Assembly: GCA_963815325.1 (NCBI GenBank)
Contig: CAWFGG010000001.1
Location: forward strand, 372,001 to 436,000
DNA: 64,000 bases
Direction of reading: 5' to 3'
Source: JABDII01 sp963815325
GTDB taxonomy: Bacteria; Gemmatimonadota; Gemmatimonadetes; Gemmatimonadales; GWC2-71-9
The position numbers and the translations under genes were made by a program. Positions 19,189-27,444 of this stretch are shown here, in pieces (within the stretch, counting starts at the first letter, position 1; every line of letters begins with the position of its first letter). The notes beneath the pieces were generated by a model, which saw nothing but the letters and a program-made list of their open reading frames with translations, did not search any database and had not been told where the DNA came from.

Positions 19189-19370
19189 TCGTCGGTCTCT
19201 TTGTGGCTGCCGTCACAAAAGGGGCGAATCTTCGATCGGCCACACCCGCAGAGTTTGATCCGGCCCGCTCGCTGCTTGGGCGGCGGGGTGATCTCGTTGC
19301 CCTCCGGGTCGCGCAGGGTGACGGGGCCCTCGATCACGATGGGACCCTTGGGTTTGATGATCACCTCCAT
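19176..19370 (-). CDS. CDGSH iron-sulfur domain protein
   Basis: 64 aa. The motif CGCGRSKIRPFCDGSH matches the CxCx(n)CDGSH 2Fe-2S ligand set (three Cys, one His). The N-terminal half forms short beta strands (EVIIKPKGPIVIEGPVTLRD). It is similar to bacterial stand-alone CDGSH proteins with suspected roles in iron, redox or stress. It lies 34 nt downstream of mnmE, at the end of the rpmH-rnpA-yidD-yidC-mnmE run. GGAAGG about 5 nt before the ATG supports the start. Confidence 0.88.
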   Translation of the reverse strand: MEVIIKPKGPIVIEGPVTLRDPEGNEITPPPKQRAGRIKLCGCGRSKIRPFCDGSHKETDDQAV

Positions 19371-19404
19371 AGGAACCTTCCTCAATCGGATGGTCGCGCC
19401 GGCC

Positions 19405-20775
19405 TCACTTACCGACGCAAAATGATGCGAATACGCGGTCGAGGACATCTTCGACATCCACCGCGCCGATGAGCTCATCCAACGCGCGGACGGCCTCACG
19501 AATGTGGTGTGCGGCGAGGACGGCCTCCCCCCGGCCCACGAGCAACGGGCGCGCCTGGCCCAAGGCCTCCCGCGACCGGCGTAGCGCCTCCCGGTGCCGT
19601 TCCCGCGTGAGCACGGGTTCCAGGTCTGCGAGCTGCCATTGCTCCGCAAAAGCGATCCGGGCCACCTCCCTTCGCAGGACGTCCAGACCCGCACCGGTCG
19701 TGACGGAGACGGCGATGCCCTCTCCCGCCTCTGCTGCCAGGTCGGCCTTGGTCCGAACCGCAAGCACTCGAGCGCCCGGACGGAGGCGCTCCTCGGTCGA
19801 GTCGTCCTCTCCTGGGATTCCGCGGAGCCATGCTTGCTCTTGCTCATCAAATTCGCGGCCCGCCTCGACGCAGAACAACACCAAGTCGGCTGCAGATAGA
19901 TAGCGCCGGCTCACCTCGATCCCCAGCAGTTCCACCGGCTCTACCACGTGACGCAAACCGGCCGTGTCGACCAACCGGACCGGCCACCCGTGGAATTCCG
20001 TGGCCGACTCGATAGCGTCCCTGGTGGTGCCGGGGATGTCGGTCACGATGGCCCGCTCGAGCCCGAGCAGGCTGTTGAACAACGAGGACTTGCCGGTGTT
20101 GGGCCGGCCCGCAAAAACCACCAGGGCCCCTTCACGGATCCGTTCCCCGGCGGGCGCGGTCGCGATGAGGCCGTCGATCTCGGCCGCCAGGCGGTCGAGG
20201 TGGTCCGGGGCCCGCGTGGGAACCAGCGGGCCGTCGTCTTCCTCCGGAAAGTCGATGTCATAGCTCAACAAGGCCTCGAGCTCCAGCAGCTCGTCTCGCA
20301 ACCGGTCCAGGCGCCGTGACAGCGCGCCGTCGAGTTGTTGGAGCGCGAGCTTCGCCTGCTCGGGCGCCGTCGCGTCGACCAGGTCCCCAACCCCTTCGGC
20401 CTGGACCAGGTCCAGCTTGCCGTTCAAGACGGCCCGGCGGGTGAACTCCCCCGGGAAAGCCTGCCGCGCGCCGGCCGCCCCGAGCGCCGCGATGACCCTC
20501 GCGGGAGCCACCAATCCCCCGTGGCAGGACAGTTCGACCATGTCCTCCCCGGTATAGCTCACGGGGCCCGGGAAGACCGTATAGAGGCCACGATCGGCCG
20601 GCTGGCCTGTGGCGTCGAGAAACACGGCCAGGGTCGCTCGGCGCGACGGTTCGACGCGGAAGTGGGAGATGACCTTCGCGGCCACCTCGAAGGCGCCCTC
20701 GCCACTCAGACGAATGACGGCGAGCGCGGCCCGCCCCGGCGGTGTTGCCAGGGCCACGATGGGATCCGAGAGCAT
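19405..20775 (-). CDS. mnmE: tRNA uridine-5-carboxymethylaminomethyl modification GTPase
   Basis: 456 aa. With MnmG it installs the cmnm5 group on wobble U34. The N-terminal folate-binding domain begins LSDPIVALATPPGRAALAVIRLSG. The inserted G domain has GRPNTGKSSLFN (P-loop), IPGTTRD and DTAGLR. The C-terminus FCVGK has the catalytic Cys of the xCxGK motif. It sits 25 nt after yidC in the conserved rpmH-rnpA-yidD-yidC-mnmE order. The partner mnmG is not in the window. Confidence 0.95.
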   Translation of the reverse strand: MLSDPIVALATPPGRAALAVIRLSGEGAFEVAAKVISHFRVEPSRRATLAVFLDATGQPADRGLYTVFPGPVSYTGEDMVELSCHGGLVAPARVIAALGAAGARQAFPGEFTRRAVLNGKLDLVQAEGVGDLVDATAPEQAKLALQQLDGALSRRLDRLRDELLELEALLSYDIDFPEEDDGPLVPTRAPDHLDRLAAEIDGLIATAPAGERIREGALVVFAGRPNTGKSSLFNSLLGLERAIVTDIPGTTRDAIESATEFHGWPVRLVDTAGLRHVVEPVELLGIEVSRRYLSAADLVLFCVEAGREFDEQEQAWLRGIPGEDDSTEERLRPGARVLAVRTKADLAAEAGEGIAVSVTTGAGLDVLRREVARIAFAEQWQLADLEPVLTRERHREALRRSREALGQARPLLVGRGEAVLAAHHIREAVRALDELIGAVDVEDVLDRVFASFCVGK

Positions 20776-20800
20776 GCGGAAAGGTAAGAGCGGGGTCCGG

Positions 20801-22525
20801 CTATTTCCTGGGCTTGGTCTTGCCGCTCTTCTTCGATGCGCGTTCGGTGGGGGGTGGGGCGCCGCCGGGCTTGGCCCGGAGGCGCTCTTTGGCCAGAAAC
20901 CACTGCTGCGGAATGCTCACCATGTTGCTCACGGTGTAGTACAGGTTCAGCCCAGAGGGGAACCGGACGAAGAGCACCGTCATCATGACCGGCATGATGT
21001 ACAGCATCATCTTCATCTGCGGATTGGGCGGCACCCCCATTTGGCCAACCTTGCTCATCGCCCACATGGACAGACCCATGAGCACCGGAATGATGTAGAG
21101 CGGGTCTGCCCGGGAGAGGTCCGGGAGCCACAAGAAGGACACGCCCCGAAGCTCGATGGTGTTCAAGAACACGAAGAACAAGGCGAACAGCACCGGCATG
21201 GGCAGCAGCACCGGCCAGCAACCGCCGAGGGGGTTCACGTTGTGCTCCTTATACAACTTGAACACTTCCTGCTGGAGCCGTTGCGGCTCTCCCTTGTACT
21301 TCTCTTGAATCTCCTTCATGAGCGGTTGGATGGCCTGCATCCGCAGGCTGGCTCGCATGCCCTTCTGGTTGAGCGGCCACAGGACGACGCGGACCAACAC
21401 GCCGAACACAACCAGCACGAGGCCGTACGTCATGTGCAGGTTCTGGTGCATCCACACCAAGAGCCATCGGACGCCAACCGCGACGGGGCGAATCAGCGTT
21501 CGAATCCCCGGCCAACCATACGGGTTCACGTCGTCAAAATCATGGCCCACCCCCGCGAGGCGGGAATACTCCATCGGGCCGAGGTAGATGCGATACCGGA
21601 AGAGTCCGTCGGACGCGATGGGTACGCTGGCCCACATGTCCGCCGTCTTCGGGTGTTTCCCTGCGTCGGCTGGTGCGGTGGCCGTGACTCCGCTGATCGG
21701 CGCCGCGCCGCTATCGAACGCGAACATGGCGGAGACGAAGTATTTCGACTTGACGGCGGTCCACTCGAAGGGCCCGCTCTGCGTTTTGGTCTCGCCGGGC
21801 GTCAGGCTCGACAAGCGGGTCTGCGACGTCTTGATGCTCTTGGTGACCAACCCCATGTCCCGGTAGTTGCCGGTTGAGTCGGCCTCGGTGTTCCTGAGCC
21901 CGGGTCCAAGCCCCACGAGCAACAGCGCCCCGTTCGGACCTATCCCCTCGAAACGCCCCGACACTTCGACCTGGTAGTCATCCGGCCGGAACACGAACTG
22001 GAGATCGAGGGCAATGCCCTGGCCCGCGGTCGCCAGCGCCAGGTCGGTTGCCTGAGCCACGTCCAGCGCGGCGCCCGCCGAGGACGTATCGAACATCCAA
22101 CGGTCGAGATACAGGGTATCCCGCTCTCGGATCAGCCGGAGACCGAGCAGGTCGCTGTCGGTGCGGAGCAACTCGAGCGGCCCCGGGTTGTCGCCCGGGG
22201 CCATGCTGCGATACCGGTTGAGGCGCGCCCCGACGAGGCGGGCCCCGCGTGTGCTGATGTCGTAGGTAGAGAGTGGCGTCCGCGCCGTTATGGTGTGCGG
22301 AACCGCGCCGTCGGTGGTGTCCTGGGCCACTGGCGTGGGCATGGCGGGTTCGACCGCCTGCGCTTGGGCGGATTCGGCAGGCACGGGCCCCGGCGCTTCG
22401 GGCGCCGGCGTGGTCGTGACGGAGTCGACCGCCACCGGCGGCGGCGGGGGACGCTGCAAGATCAGGGATGGAACGACGATGATTGCTATGAAGAGCAACA
22501 TTGCCAAGAGGAAACGACGATCCAT
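20801..22525 (-). CDS. yidC: Membrane protein insertase YidC
   Basis: 574 aa, a Gram-negative-type YidC. It has N-terminal TM1 (LLAMLLFIAIIVVPSLIL), a large periplasmic P1 domain with an Ala/Pro-rich linker (residues about 30-330), then a conserved core of five TM segments. The core includes NQKGMRASLRMQAIQPLMKEIQEKYKG and NVNPLGGCWPVLLPMPVLFALFFVF. The C-terminal tail is basic (RASKKSGKTKPRK), as in YidC proteins that touch ribosomes. It inserts inner-membrane proteins, alone or with SecYEG. Confidence 0.95.
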   Translation of the reverse strand: MDRRFLLAMLLFIAIIVVPSLILQRPPPPPVAVDSVTTTPAPEAPGPVPAESAQAQAVEPAMPTPVAQDTTDGAVPHTITARTPLSTYDISTRGARLVGARLNRYRSMAPGDNPGPLELLRTDSDLLGLRLIRERDTLYLDRWMFDTSSAGAALDVAQATDLALATAGQGIALDLQFVFRPDDYQVEVSGRFEGIGPNGALLLVGLGPGLRNTEADSTGNYRDMGLVTKSIKTSQTRLSSLTPGETKTQSGPFEWTAVKSKYFVSAMFAFDSGAAPISGVTATAPADAGKHPKTADMWASVPIASDGLFRYRIYLGPMEYSRLAGVGHDFDDVNPYGWPGIRTLIRPVAVGVRWLLVWMHQNLHMTYGLVLVVFGVLVRVVLWPLNQKGMRASLRMQAIQPLMKEIQEKYKGEPQRLQQEVFKLYKEHNVNPLGGCWPVLLPMPVLFALFFVFLNTIELRGVSFLWLPDLSRADPLYIIPVLMGLSMWAMSKVGQMGVPPNPQMKMMLYIMPVMMTVLFVRFPSGLNLYYTVSNMVSIPQQWFLAKERLRAKPGGAPPPTERASKKSGKTKPRK

Positions 22526-22543
22526 GAACGCTACTCGAGGCCG

Positions 22544-22774
22544 CTACGGCACGGGGTCGTACCCACCGGGATGCCACGGATGGCATCGCACCAGACGCTT
22601 CACACCAAGCCACGCGCCGGTCGTGAGACCGTGACGCGAGATCGCATCGCTGGTGTACTGGCTGCAGGAGGGCGTGAACCGGCAGGAGGGTGGCAGGAGT
22701 GGGGAGATCGTGAGCTGATAGGCTCGGATCAGGGCCAGGGCAAGGTACCGGGGAAGCCCGAGCAAGGGTCGCAT
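22544..22774 (-). CDS. yidD: Membrane protein insertion efficiency factor YidD
   Basis: 76 aa. The characteristic YQLTISPLLPPSCRFTPSCS core with its two Cys, the SQYTSDAISRHG stretch and the C-terminal RCHPWHPGGYDPVP are all present. It is a small amphipathic protein on the inner face of the membrane that helps YidC-dependent insertion. It lies between rnpA (6 nt away) and yidC (18 nt away). Confidence 0.94.
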   Translation of the reverse strand: MRPLLGLPRYLALALIRAYQLTISPLLPPSCRFTPSCSQYTSDAISRHGLTTGAWLGVKRLVRCHPWHPGGYDPVP

Positions 22775-22780
22775 CTCGGC

Positions 22781-23134
22781 CTATGGCTCCGCCGTCAACC
22801 CATCACGCCATCCCAGAAGCTCGTCCCGAAGGACGCCGGGCGAGGCACGGTAGGCGGCCGGCTTGGCGCGAATGACGAGGTCCTGGCTCCCCTGGCCGGC
22901 CTGGACGTCGGTGCGCCACAGCTCGCGGAGGCGGCGGCGCAGCCGATTGCGGGCCACCGCGGTCGAGCGGTATTTGGGGACCACGAGCCCCAGTCGAGGG
23001 CAATTCAGGGTGTTTGGCTGCCAGATCATCTCGAGATGCTCCGTGCGATAGCGGCGCCCTTCCCTCATCGTGCGCCGGATGTCGTCACTCCGACTCAGCC
23101 GGCGGGATCGCGGGAATTGCCGCTCGGTCGTCAG
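22781..23134 (-). CDS. rnpA: Ribonuclease P protein component
   Basis: The protein subunit binds the RNase P RNA encoded at 27560-27920 and helps process tRNA 5' ends. The RNR motif region ARNRLRRRLRELWR and the central PRLGLVVPKYRSTAVAR are clear. The only ATG is at 23068, but the in-frame residues before it (FPRSRRLSRSDDIRRT) are typical RnpA N-terminus, so the gene must start earlier. No ATG, GTG or TTG precedes it in frame near the rpmH stop. The end given uses a CTG at 23134 overlapping the rpmH TGA, which yields 117 aa, the normal length. The start is therefore uncertain. Confidence 0.88.
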   Translation of the reverse strand: MTTERQFPRSRRLSRSDDIRRTMREGRRYRTEHLEMIWQPNTLNCPRLGLVVPKYRSTAVARNRLRRRLRELWRTDVQAGQGSQDLVIRAKPAAYRASPGVLRDELLGWRDGLTAEP

Positions 23135-23292
23135 GAGCCTCCGTGTTTCGACGGGATCGAGACGGTGAGCCGCTTGCGGCCCTTCTTCCGACGGCGGGAC
23201 AACACGGCCTGGCCCCAGCGCGTGGCCATGCGCGCGCGGAATCCGTGCCTGTTGATCCGGCGGCGGTTACGAGGCCGATAGGATGGTTTCAT
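23131..23292 (-). CDS. rpmH: 50S ribosomal protein L34
   Basis: 53 aa. It begins MKPSYRPRNRRRINRHGF and continues RMATRWGQAVLSRRRKKGRK, the near-invariant L34 sequence. The small, very basic protein sits at the polypeptide exit side of the 50S subunit. It is the first gene of the minus-strand rpmH-rnpA-yidD-yidC-mnmE operon. GGAGG lies 11 nt before the ATG but is part of a hairpin (23302-23316). Confidence 0.97.
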   Translation of the reverse strand: MKPSYRPRNRRRINRHGFRARMATRWGQAVLSRRRKKGRKRLTVSIPSKHGGS

Positions 23293-23301
23293 GAATCTGA
23301 T

Positions 23302-23316
23302 GCCTCCAAATGAGGC
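23302..23316 (-). promoter_or_regulatory. Leader hairpin covering the rpmH ribosome-binding site
   Basis: On the minus strand GCCTC-ATTTG-GAGGC can form a 5-bp stem whose 3' arm contains the GGAGG Shine-Dalgarno of rpmH. It could lower or regulate initiation. Seen by eye only. Confidence 0.4.
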
Positions 23317-23320
23317 GGAA

Positions 23321-23381
23321 AAGCTAGTCCTGCAAGGGGGTAGGGGTCAAGGTTGACTTTTCCACATCCGGCCCGTAGAAT
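23321..23381. promoter_or_regulatory. Back-to-back rpmH and dnaA promoters
   Basis: Minus strand: TTGACC (23350-23345), an 18-nt spacer and TAGCTT (23326-23321) for rpmH. Plus strand: TTGACT (23353-23358), a 17-nt spacer and TAGAAT (23376-23381) for dnaA. The two -35 boxes are 2 bp apart, so polymerases at the two promoters should compete or share a regulator. Confidence 0.7.
23358..23366 (+). promoter_or_regulatory. DnaA box in the dnaA promoter
   Basis: TTTTCCACA, one mismatch from the TTATCCACA consensus and within TTWTNCACA. It overlaps the last base of the dnaA -35 box and the spacer, so DnaA binding would block its own promoter (autorepression). Confidence 0.6.
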
Positions 23382-23419
23382 CGGCAGCCCTTGATCAACT
23401 CCTCGCCCAGCAAATCTGA

Positions 23420-24817
23420 ATGTCGCTGCAACTGACTGCGAAAGAAGCATGGAAGCAAATCCTCGAGTCCGCCCATCGAGAGCTTCCGGATCATGCCGTC
23501 CGCACCTGGCTCGAACCCACCGAGGCAATTGCCTTGGACGAGGAACGGCTCATCATCGGCGCGCCGGATCAATTCGCCGTCGAGTGGAACGAAACCAAGC
23601 ATGCGCAGATTCTCTCGAAACTGGCTGAGCCGGTCTTGGGCCGGACAATGGCCGTGGTCTTCCGGGTCCAGGAAGATCGCCAAAAGCGACCACAGATGGA
23701 CTTCTTCGTAGCCCCCCTCTCCGAAGCGGGCACACCCGCGGTCGGGCCGGACGACGCGCCCATCCAGCCCCTCAACGAACGATACTCGTTCGACACCTTC
23801 GTGATCGGAAAATCCAATGAGCTGGCCGCCGCCGCCGCCCACGCGGTGGCCGAAGCGCCGGGAAAAACCTACAACCCGCTTTTCATTTACGGGTCGACGG
23901 GGCTTGGAAAGACCCATTTGATGCAGGCTATCGCCCGCTCGGTGTCGAAGCGCGATCCCGCAAGCCGGATCCTCTATGTCGGGGCGGAGCAATTCATCAA
24001 CGAAGTCATCGAGAGCATCCACGGTCGGACGATGCCGGAGTTCCGGCGACGCTACCGCAATGAGGTGGACCTTTTTCTCGTGGACGACGTGCACTTCCTG
24101 GAGGGCAAGGAGATGACCCAGGAAGAGTTCTTTCACACCTTCAACGCACTGTACGAGGGGAAAAAGCAGATCGTCCTCACGTCGGATCGCCCGCCGAAGG
24201 AAATCCCGGGCCTCGAGGCCCGATTGGTCAGCCGCTTCGAATGGGGCATGGTAGCCGACATCGGCCAACCCGACCTCGAGCACCGGATCGCCATCCTGCG
24301 CAAGAAACAGGAACAAGACCACCTCGAGCTGACCATTCCCGACGATGTGCTCCGCTTTATCGCTGAGCATGTCCGATCCAACGTGCGCGAACTCGAGGGG
24401 TGCATCATCAAGCTCCTCCTCTTCGCCTCACTCAAACACCGTGAAATCACCACCGACCTCGCCCGCGAGGCCCTGGCGGACAAGATCCGGGAAGGGGAAG
24501 AGGGTGCCCCACCGCCCACCAAGTCCATGCCCACGATCGGACGGGTCCAGGAGGTTGTGGCCAGACGGTGGGGAGTCACGCCGGACGGTCTCCGTTCGAA
24601 AGCTCGAATCAAGACGCTGACGGTGCCGCGGCAAGTGGCCATGTACTTGGCGCGCGAGCTCCTCCAGATGCAACTGGTCGAGATTGGGCACGCCTTCGGT
24701 GGGCGGGACCATTCCACCGTCATCCATAGTGTGGACAAGGTCCACAAGCTGATGTCCCGGGATCGCCATTACAAAGAGCGGGTCGAGCAGGCGCGCCAAG
24801 AGTTGTTAGCTCAATAG
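23420..24817 (+). CDS. dnaA: Chromosomal replication initiator protein DnaA
   Basis: 465 aa. It has an N-terminal interaction domain (WKQILESAHRELPDHAVRTWLEPTEAI) and a variable linker (about 95-125). The AAA+ domain has FDTFVIGKSNELAAAAAHAVAE, Walker A GSTGLGKTHL, Walker B LFLVDDVHFLEGKE and sensor DRPPKEIPGLEARLVSRFEWG. The C-terminal helix-turn-helix ends in the DnaA signature GGRDHSTVIHSVDKV. It binds and unwinds the origin. The gene is divergent from rpmH, with dnaN 222 nt downstream. Confidence 0.97.
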   Translation: MSLQLTAKEAWKQILESAHRELPDHAVRTWLEPTEAIALDEERLIIGAPDQFAVEWNETKHAQILSKLAEPVLGRTMAVVFRVQEDRQKRPQMDFFVAPLSEAGTPAVGPDDAPIQPLNERYSFDTFVIGKSNELAAAAAHAVAEAPGKTYNPLFIYGSTGLGKTHLMQAIARSVSKRDPASRILYVGAEQFINEVIESIHGRTMPEFRRRYRNEVDLFLVDDVHFLEGKEMTQEEFFHTFNALYEGKKQIVLTSDRPPKEIPGLEARLVSRFEWGMVADIGQPDLEHRIAILRKKQEQDHLELTIPDDVLRFIAEHVRSNVRELEGCIIKLLLFASLKHREITTDLAREALADKIREGEEGAPPPTKSMPTIGRVQEVVARRWGVTPDGLRSKARIKTLTVPRQVAMYLARELLQMQLVEIGHAFGGRDHSTVIHSVDKVHKLMSRDRHYKERVEQARQELLAQ

Positions 24818-24971
24818 TCGTCTGGGAGGATGTTCGAGGTGTTGGTAATCTGGAGAGTCTGGGCGCCACGGAGGTTTTTTGCCCATCGCCAACAGGGTGT
24901 CGACAGCCCATAATTGGGATAGAACCAGATGGCGGTGACGGTTGCCCATTACGTCCACATTTCCAGACCCT

Positions 24972-25003
24972 CTACTAGTACTACTAGGTATTTCTTATAC
25001 TAG
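24972..25003 (+). promoter_or_regulatory. dnaN upstream region: CTACTAG repeats and TATACT -10 box
   Basis: CTACTAG occurs at 24972-24978 and 24981-24987 (9-bp period), and ACTAG again at 24999-25003 overlapping the -10-like TATACT (24996-25001). No good -35 box is present, so an activator or DnaA-like factor may act at the repeats. The rest of the 222-nt dnaA-dnaN gap shows no cluster of DnaA boxes. The closest is ACGTCCACA near 24954. Confidence 0.4.
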
Positions 25004-25039
25004 AAGTTGGTTGTTTTCTTAGCCTGTTCGAGGAGTGGC

Positions 25040-26152
25040 ATGAAGCTCACGATCACGCGTGAACAGCTCCAGGAAGGTTTGGTTGCTGTAGCCGCCAGTG
25101 TGCCTGCAAAGACGACGCTGCCTGTGTTGTCCAATGTCTTGCTCGAAGCTGGGTCGAACGGCTTGCATCTTTCCGGAACCGACCTGGACATTGCGGTGTC
25201 GACTACTGTCGCGGCATCGGTCGAAGACGAGGGAGCCATCACCCTTCCTGCCCGGAAACTGGTCGAGATCGTTCGAGAGCTTCCGAGTGCGTCCATCCGG
25301 CTGGCAACCGCCGGCGAGCAGCGAGTCACGATCGAATGCGGCCGCTCGAGGTTCAAGCTCCTCGGTCTGCCCCGGGAGGAATTCCCGGCCTTTCCCGCGG
25401 TCGATTTCTCACATGGCTGGAGAGCCTCCGCGAAGGATCTGCATAAGCTGATCACCCACGTCGCTTTTGCGGCTAGCACCGAGGAAAGTCGGCCCATCCT
25501 CAACGGCGTCCTGTGGGAACTCCGCGCCGAGCGCATGCGGATGGTGGCGACCAACGGGCACCGGCTCGCCCGGATGGACATTCCGGTGGCTGGTGGGGGT
25601 GGCGAGGAAGCGGATCTCATCGTCCCGCCCAAGGCCCTCGAGCAAATCCGCCGGCTCTTCAAGCCCGACGACGAGGTCGAGATCGCCAAGACCGAGAACC
25701 ACCTCGGGTTCCGGTCGAGTAGCACCCAGGTCTTCACACGCCTCATCGAGGGACCGTACCCCAACTACGAACAGGTCATCCCGCGCGAAAACGACAAGAT
25801 CGCGACGGCCGACAAGGCCGCTCTGACCGCCGCGCTCCGACGCATGAGCATCGTGGCGAGCGACCAGACGCATCGAGTCCGCCTGGCCTTCGCGAACGGA
25901 AGCTGCAAGCTGTCGGTCCAAACCCCCGACCTGGGCGAGGCTCAAGAGGAGATCACCATCACCTACGATGGCAGCCCCCTCGAAATCGGGTTCAACGCGT
26001 CCTATTTCCTGGAGATCTTGAAGTACATCCCCACCGACGAGGTCCGGATGACCTACAAGGCTCCCGAGAGGGCTGCGACGTGCGAGCCGGTGGGCTGGGA
26101 TGACCCGGCCTCCTTTCTTGCGCTGGTGATGCCGCTGCGGCTCGTGGACTGA
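25040..26152 (+). CDS. dnaN: DNA polymerase III beta subunit (sliding clamp)
   Basis: 370 aa from ATG 25040, with GAGGAG 5 nt upstream. It has three clamp domains of about 120 aa, beginning MKLTITREQLQEGL and ending with the conserved VMPLRLVD. Internal landmarks are ATNGHRLA in domain 2 and FNASYFLEILKYI in domain 3. It is the ring that tethers polymerase to DNA and is recognised by HolA and MutS, whose genes are also in this window. Confidence 0.97.
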   Translation: MKLTITREQLQEGLVAVAASVPAKTTLPVLSNVLLEAGSNGLHLSGTDLDIAVSTTVAASVEDEGAITLPARKLVEIVRELPSASIRLATAGEQRVTIECGRSRFKLLGLPREEFPAFPAVDFSHGWRASAKDLHKLITHVAFAASTEESRPILNGVLWELRAERMRMVATNGHRLARMDIPVAGGGGEEADLIVPPKALEQIRRLFKPDDEVEIAKTENHLGFRSSSTQVFTRLIEGPYPNYEQVIPRENDKIATADKAALTAALRRMSIVASDQTHRVRLAFANGSCKLSVQTPDLGEAQEEITITYDGSPLEIGFNASYFLEILKYIPTDEVRMTYKAPERAATCEPVGWDDPASFLALVMPLRLVD

Positions 26153-26286
26153 TGGTGTAGGGAGCCGGGCCCAGCCCCAAAGAAGGCTGTACCGGTCAAC
26201 CCCGTCTTGCGACCGGGAAACTTGCTCAACACTGATAGTGGTAGGTGCTACTAATGGCCGGAAGGCCTCAGGGCAGCCTGCTTGTC

Positions 26287-27183
26287 TCAGTCAGTCTCTG
26301 GCTCGAGGAGCCGGAGGATGCGGTAGTGGCTGAGTTGCCGCACGGCCACTTCTTGGCCCACGGCTGGGACCGAGAACAACAAGTCAAAGGTCTCCTCGCC
26401 CTCGCTCCTGAGGAAGCGGCCCCACAGGTCGACGTAGGAAGTAGTCGAGTCTAGCCCCCTGCCCGCCTCTTCGATAACCTCGCCCGTTCGGGTGCTGCTC
26501 CCCTGCCGCTCGAGATGGGACTCGGTCTCGATGCGGAGGCTCGGCGGCTCGTCGGCACTGAGCGCGGATGCTCGGGAGTGGCTCTCAACCCGGTCCGATT
26601 GGGTGACCGAGAGCCCAGCGACGCTGATCTGTGCGGAATCGGTCCATTCCATGCCCGGCCGCACCCCGCCGAGCGGCTGGGCCGGGAAGAAGCGCCTGGC
26701 CAATTCGGCGCTCAACCGCTCGCCGAATGCTGAGGGAGGACTTACCAGAAGGCCTCTCAACCCGCCGGTCGGTCCCATTTCTCCCGACCATTGGACCAGA
26801 CGGAGGCTGTCTAACGCCGTCTGGTAGGTGGTGCCGGGGTCCTGTCGGATGGAATCAAGGCGGAACTCCATTCGATACATGCTGTCGTGCGGCTCAATGC
26901 CAATGGTGAGAAAGACGGTGCGGCCGTGGACCTCCGTTTGGGACCCGGTCGGCAGCCGGTACTCGATGCTGTCGAGTCGATGGTAGCTGTATGAGCCCCC
27001 AGACGCGGGGTGGTAGCGGAAGTCGTTCGCGGCGGTGTCGGCCTGCTCCTGCTGGCCCCCGGGGCGCGCGGGGACGGGTCTACGGACGATCTCTCTCGAT
27101 CCCGTCGTGCAGGCAGCCGAGAGGAGCGCCAACGCCACGACCGGCACGAGGCGTGAGGCAGGATGCATGGAGGGGATTGCCAC
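26287..27183 (-). CDS. Hypothetical lipoprotein
   Basis: 298 aa. The N-terminal signal ends in the lipobox LLSAACTTG (Cys about 25), so it is probably a lipid-anchored envelope protein. The body is beta-rich with no recognised domain: SYSYHRLDSIEYRLPTG, then a YRMEFRLDSIRQDPG stretch and a C-terminal LFSVPAVGQEVAVRQLSHYRI. It resembles DUF-type secreted proteins common in Gemmatimonadota, but no function can be given. A small gene (27189-27428) ends 5 nt upstream, suggesting a two-gene operon. Confidence 0.75.
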   Translation of the reverse strand: MAIPSMHPASRLVPVVALALLSAACTTGSREIVRRPVPARPGGQQEQADTAANDFRYHPASGGSYSYHRLDSIEYRLPTGSQTEVHGRTVFLTIGIEPHDSMYRMEFRLDSIRQDPGTTYQTALDSLRLVQWSGEMGPTGGLRGLLVSPPSAFGERLSAELARRFFPAQPLGGVRPGMEWTDSAQISVAGLSVTQSDRVESHSRASALSADEPPSLRIETESHLERQGSSTRTGEVIEEAGRGLDSTTSYVDLWGRFLRSEGEETFDLLFSVPAVGQEVAVRQLSHYRILRLLEPETD

Positions 27184-27188
27184 GATCT

Positions 27189-27428
27189 TCAGTCCTTTCG
27201 ATCACCGAGCGGCGGCGCGCGGCGGGTCTTCCCAAAAATGGCTACGAGTTCCGTGTCGTCACTATGGACCCGCAGGAGCTGCCATCCCTTCCGGGCCATA
27301 TCGGCACGCCAGGTAGGTAGCTTCTCCCACTCACCAGGCTTGGCCCGGAGCACGCGGAGCTCCGCCTGGGTTTCCCAGTCCTTGGGGTATGGCGCCTGGT
27401 TCTTGCCAGAGTGATGCGGTTCGGCCAT
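27189..27428 (-). CDS. Small hypothetical protein (79 aa)
   Basis: 79 aa with a hydrophilic N-terminus and a compact alpha/beta core (AELRVLRAKPGEWEKLPTW, then GWQLLRVHSDDTELVAIFG). It is preceded by GAGAGGA close to the ATG and sits 5 nt before the lipoprotein gene, so it looks translated. No family is recognised. A 12-bp perfect palindrome lies 17 bp upstream of its start. Confidence 0.6.
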   Translation of the reverse strand: MAEPHHSGKNQAPYPKDWETQAELRVLRAKPGEWEKLPTWRADMARKGWQLLRVHSDDTELVAIFGKTRRAPPLGDRKD

Positions 27429-27444
27429 CGTCCTCTCGGGCGTT

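Noticed and set aside
20609..21877. Plus-strand open frame of 422 codons
   Set aside because: Antisense to mnmE and yidC, His/Arg-rich with no recognisable domain.
24818..25039. Replication origin between dnaA and dnaN
   Set aside because: No cluster of DnaA boxes is visible and only a modest AT-rich patch is present. A GC-skew plot of the genome would decide.
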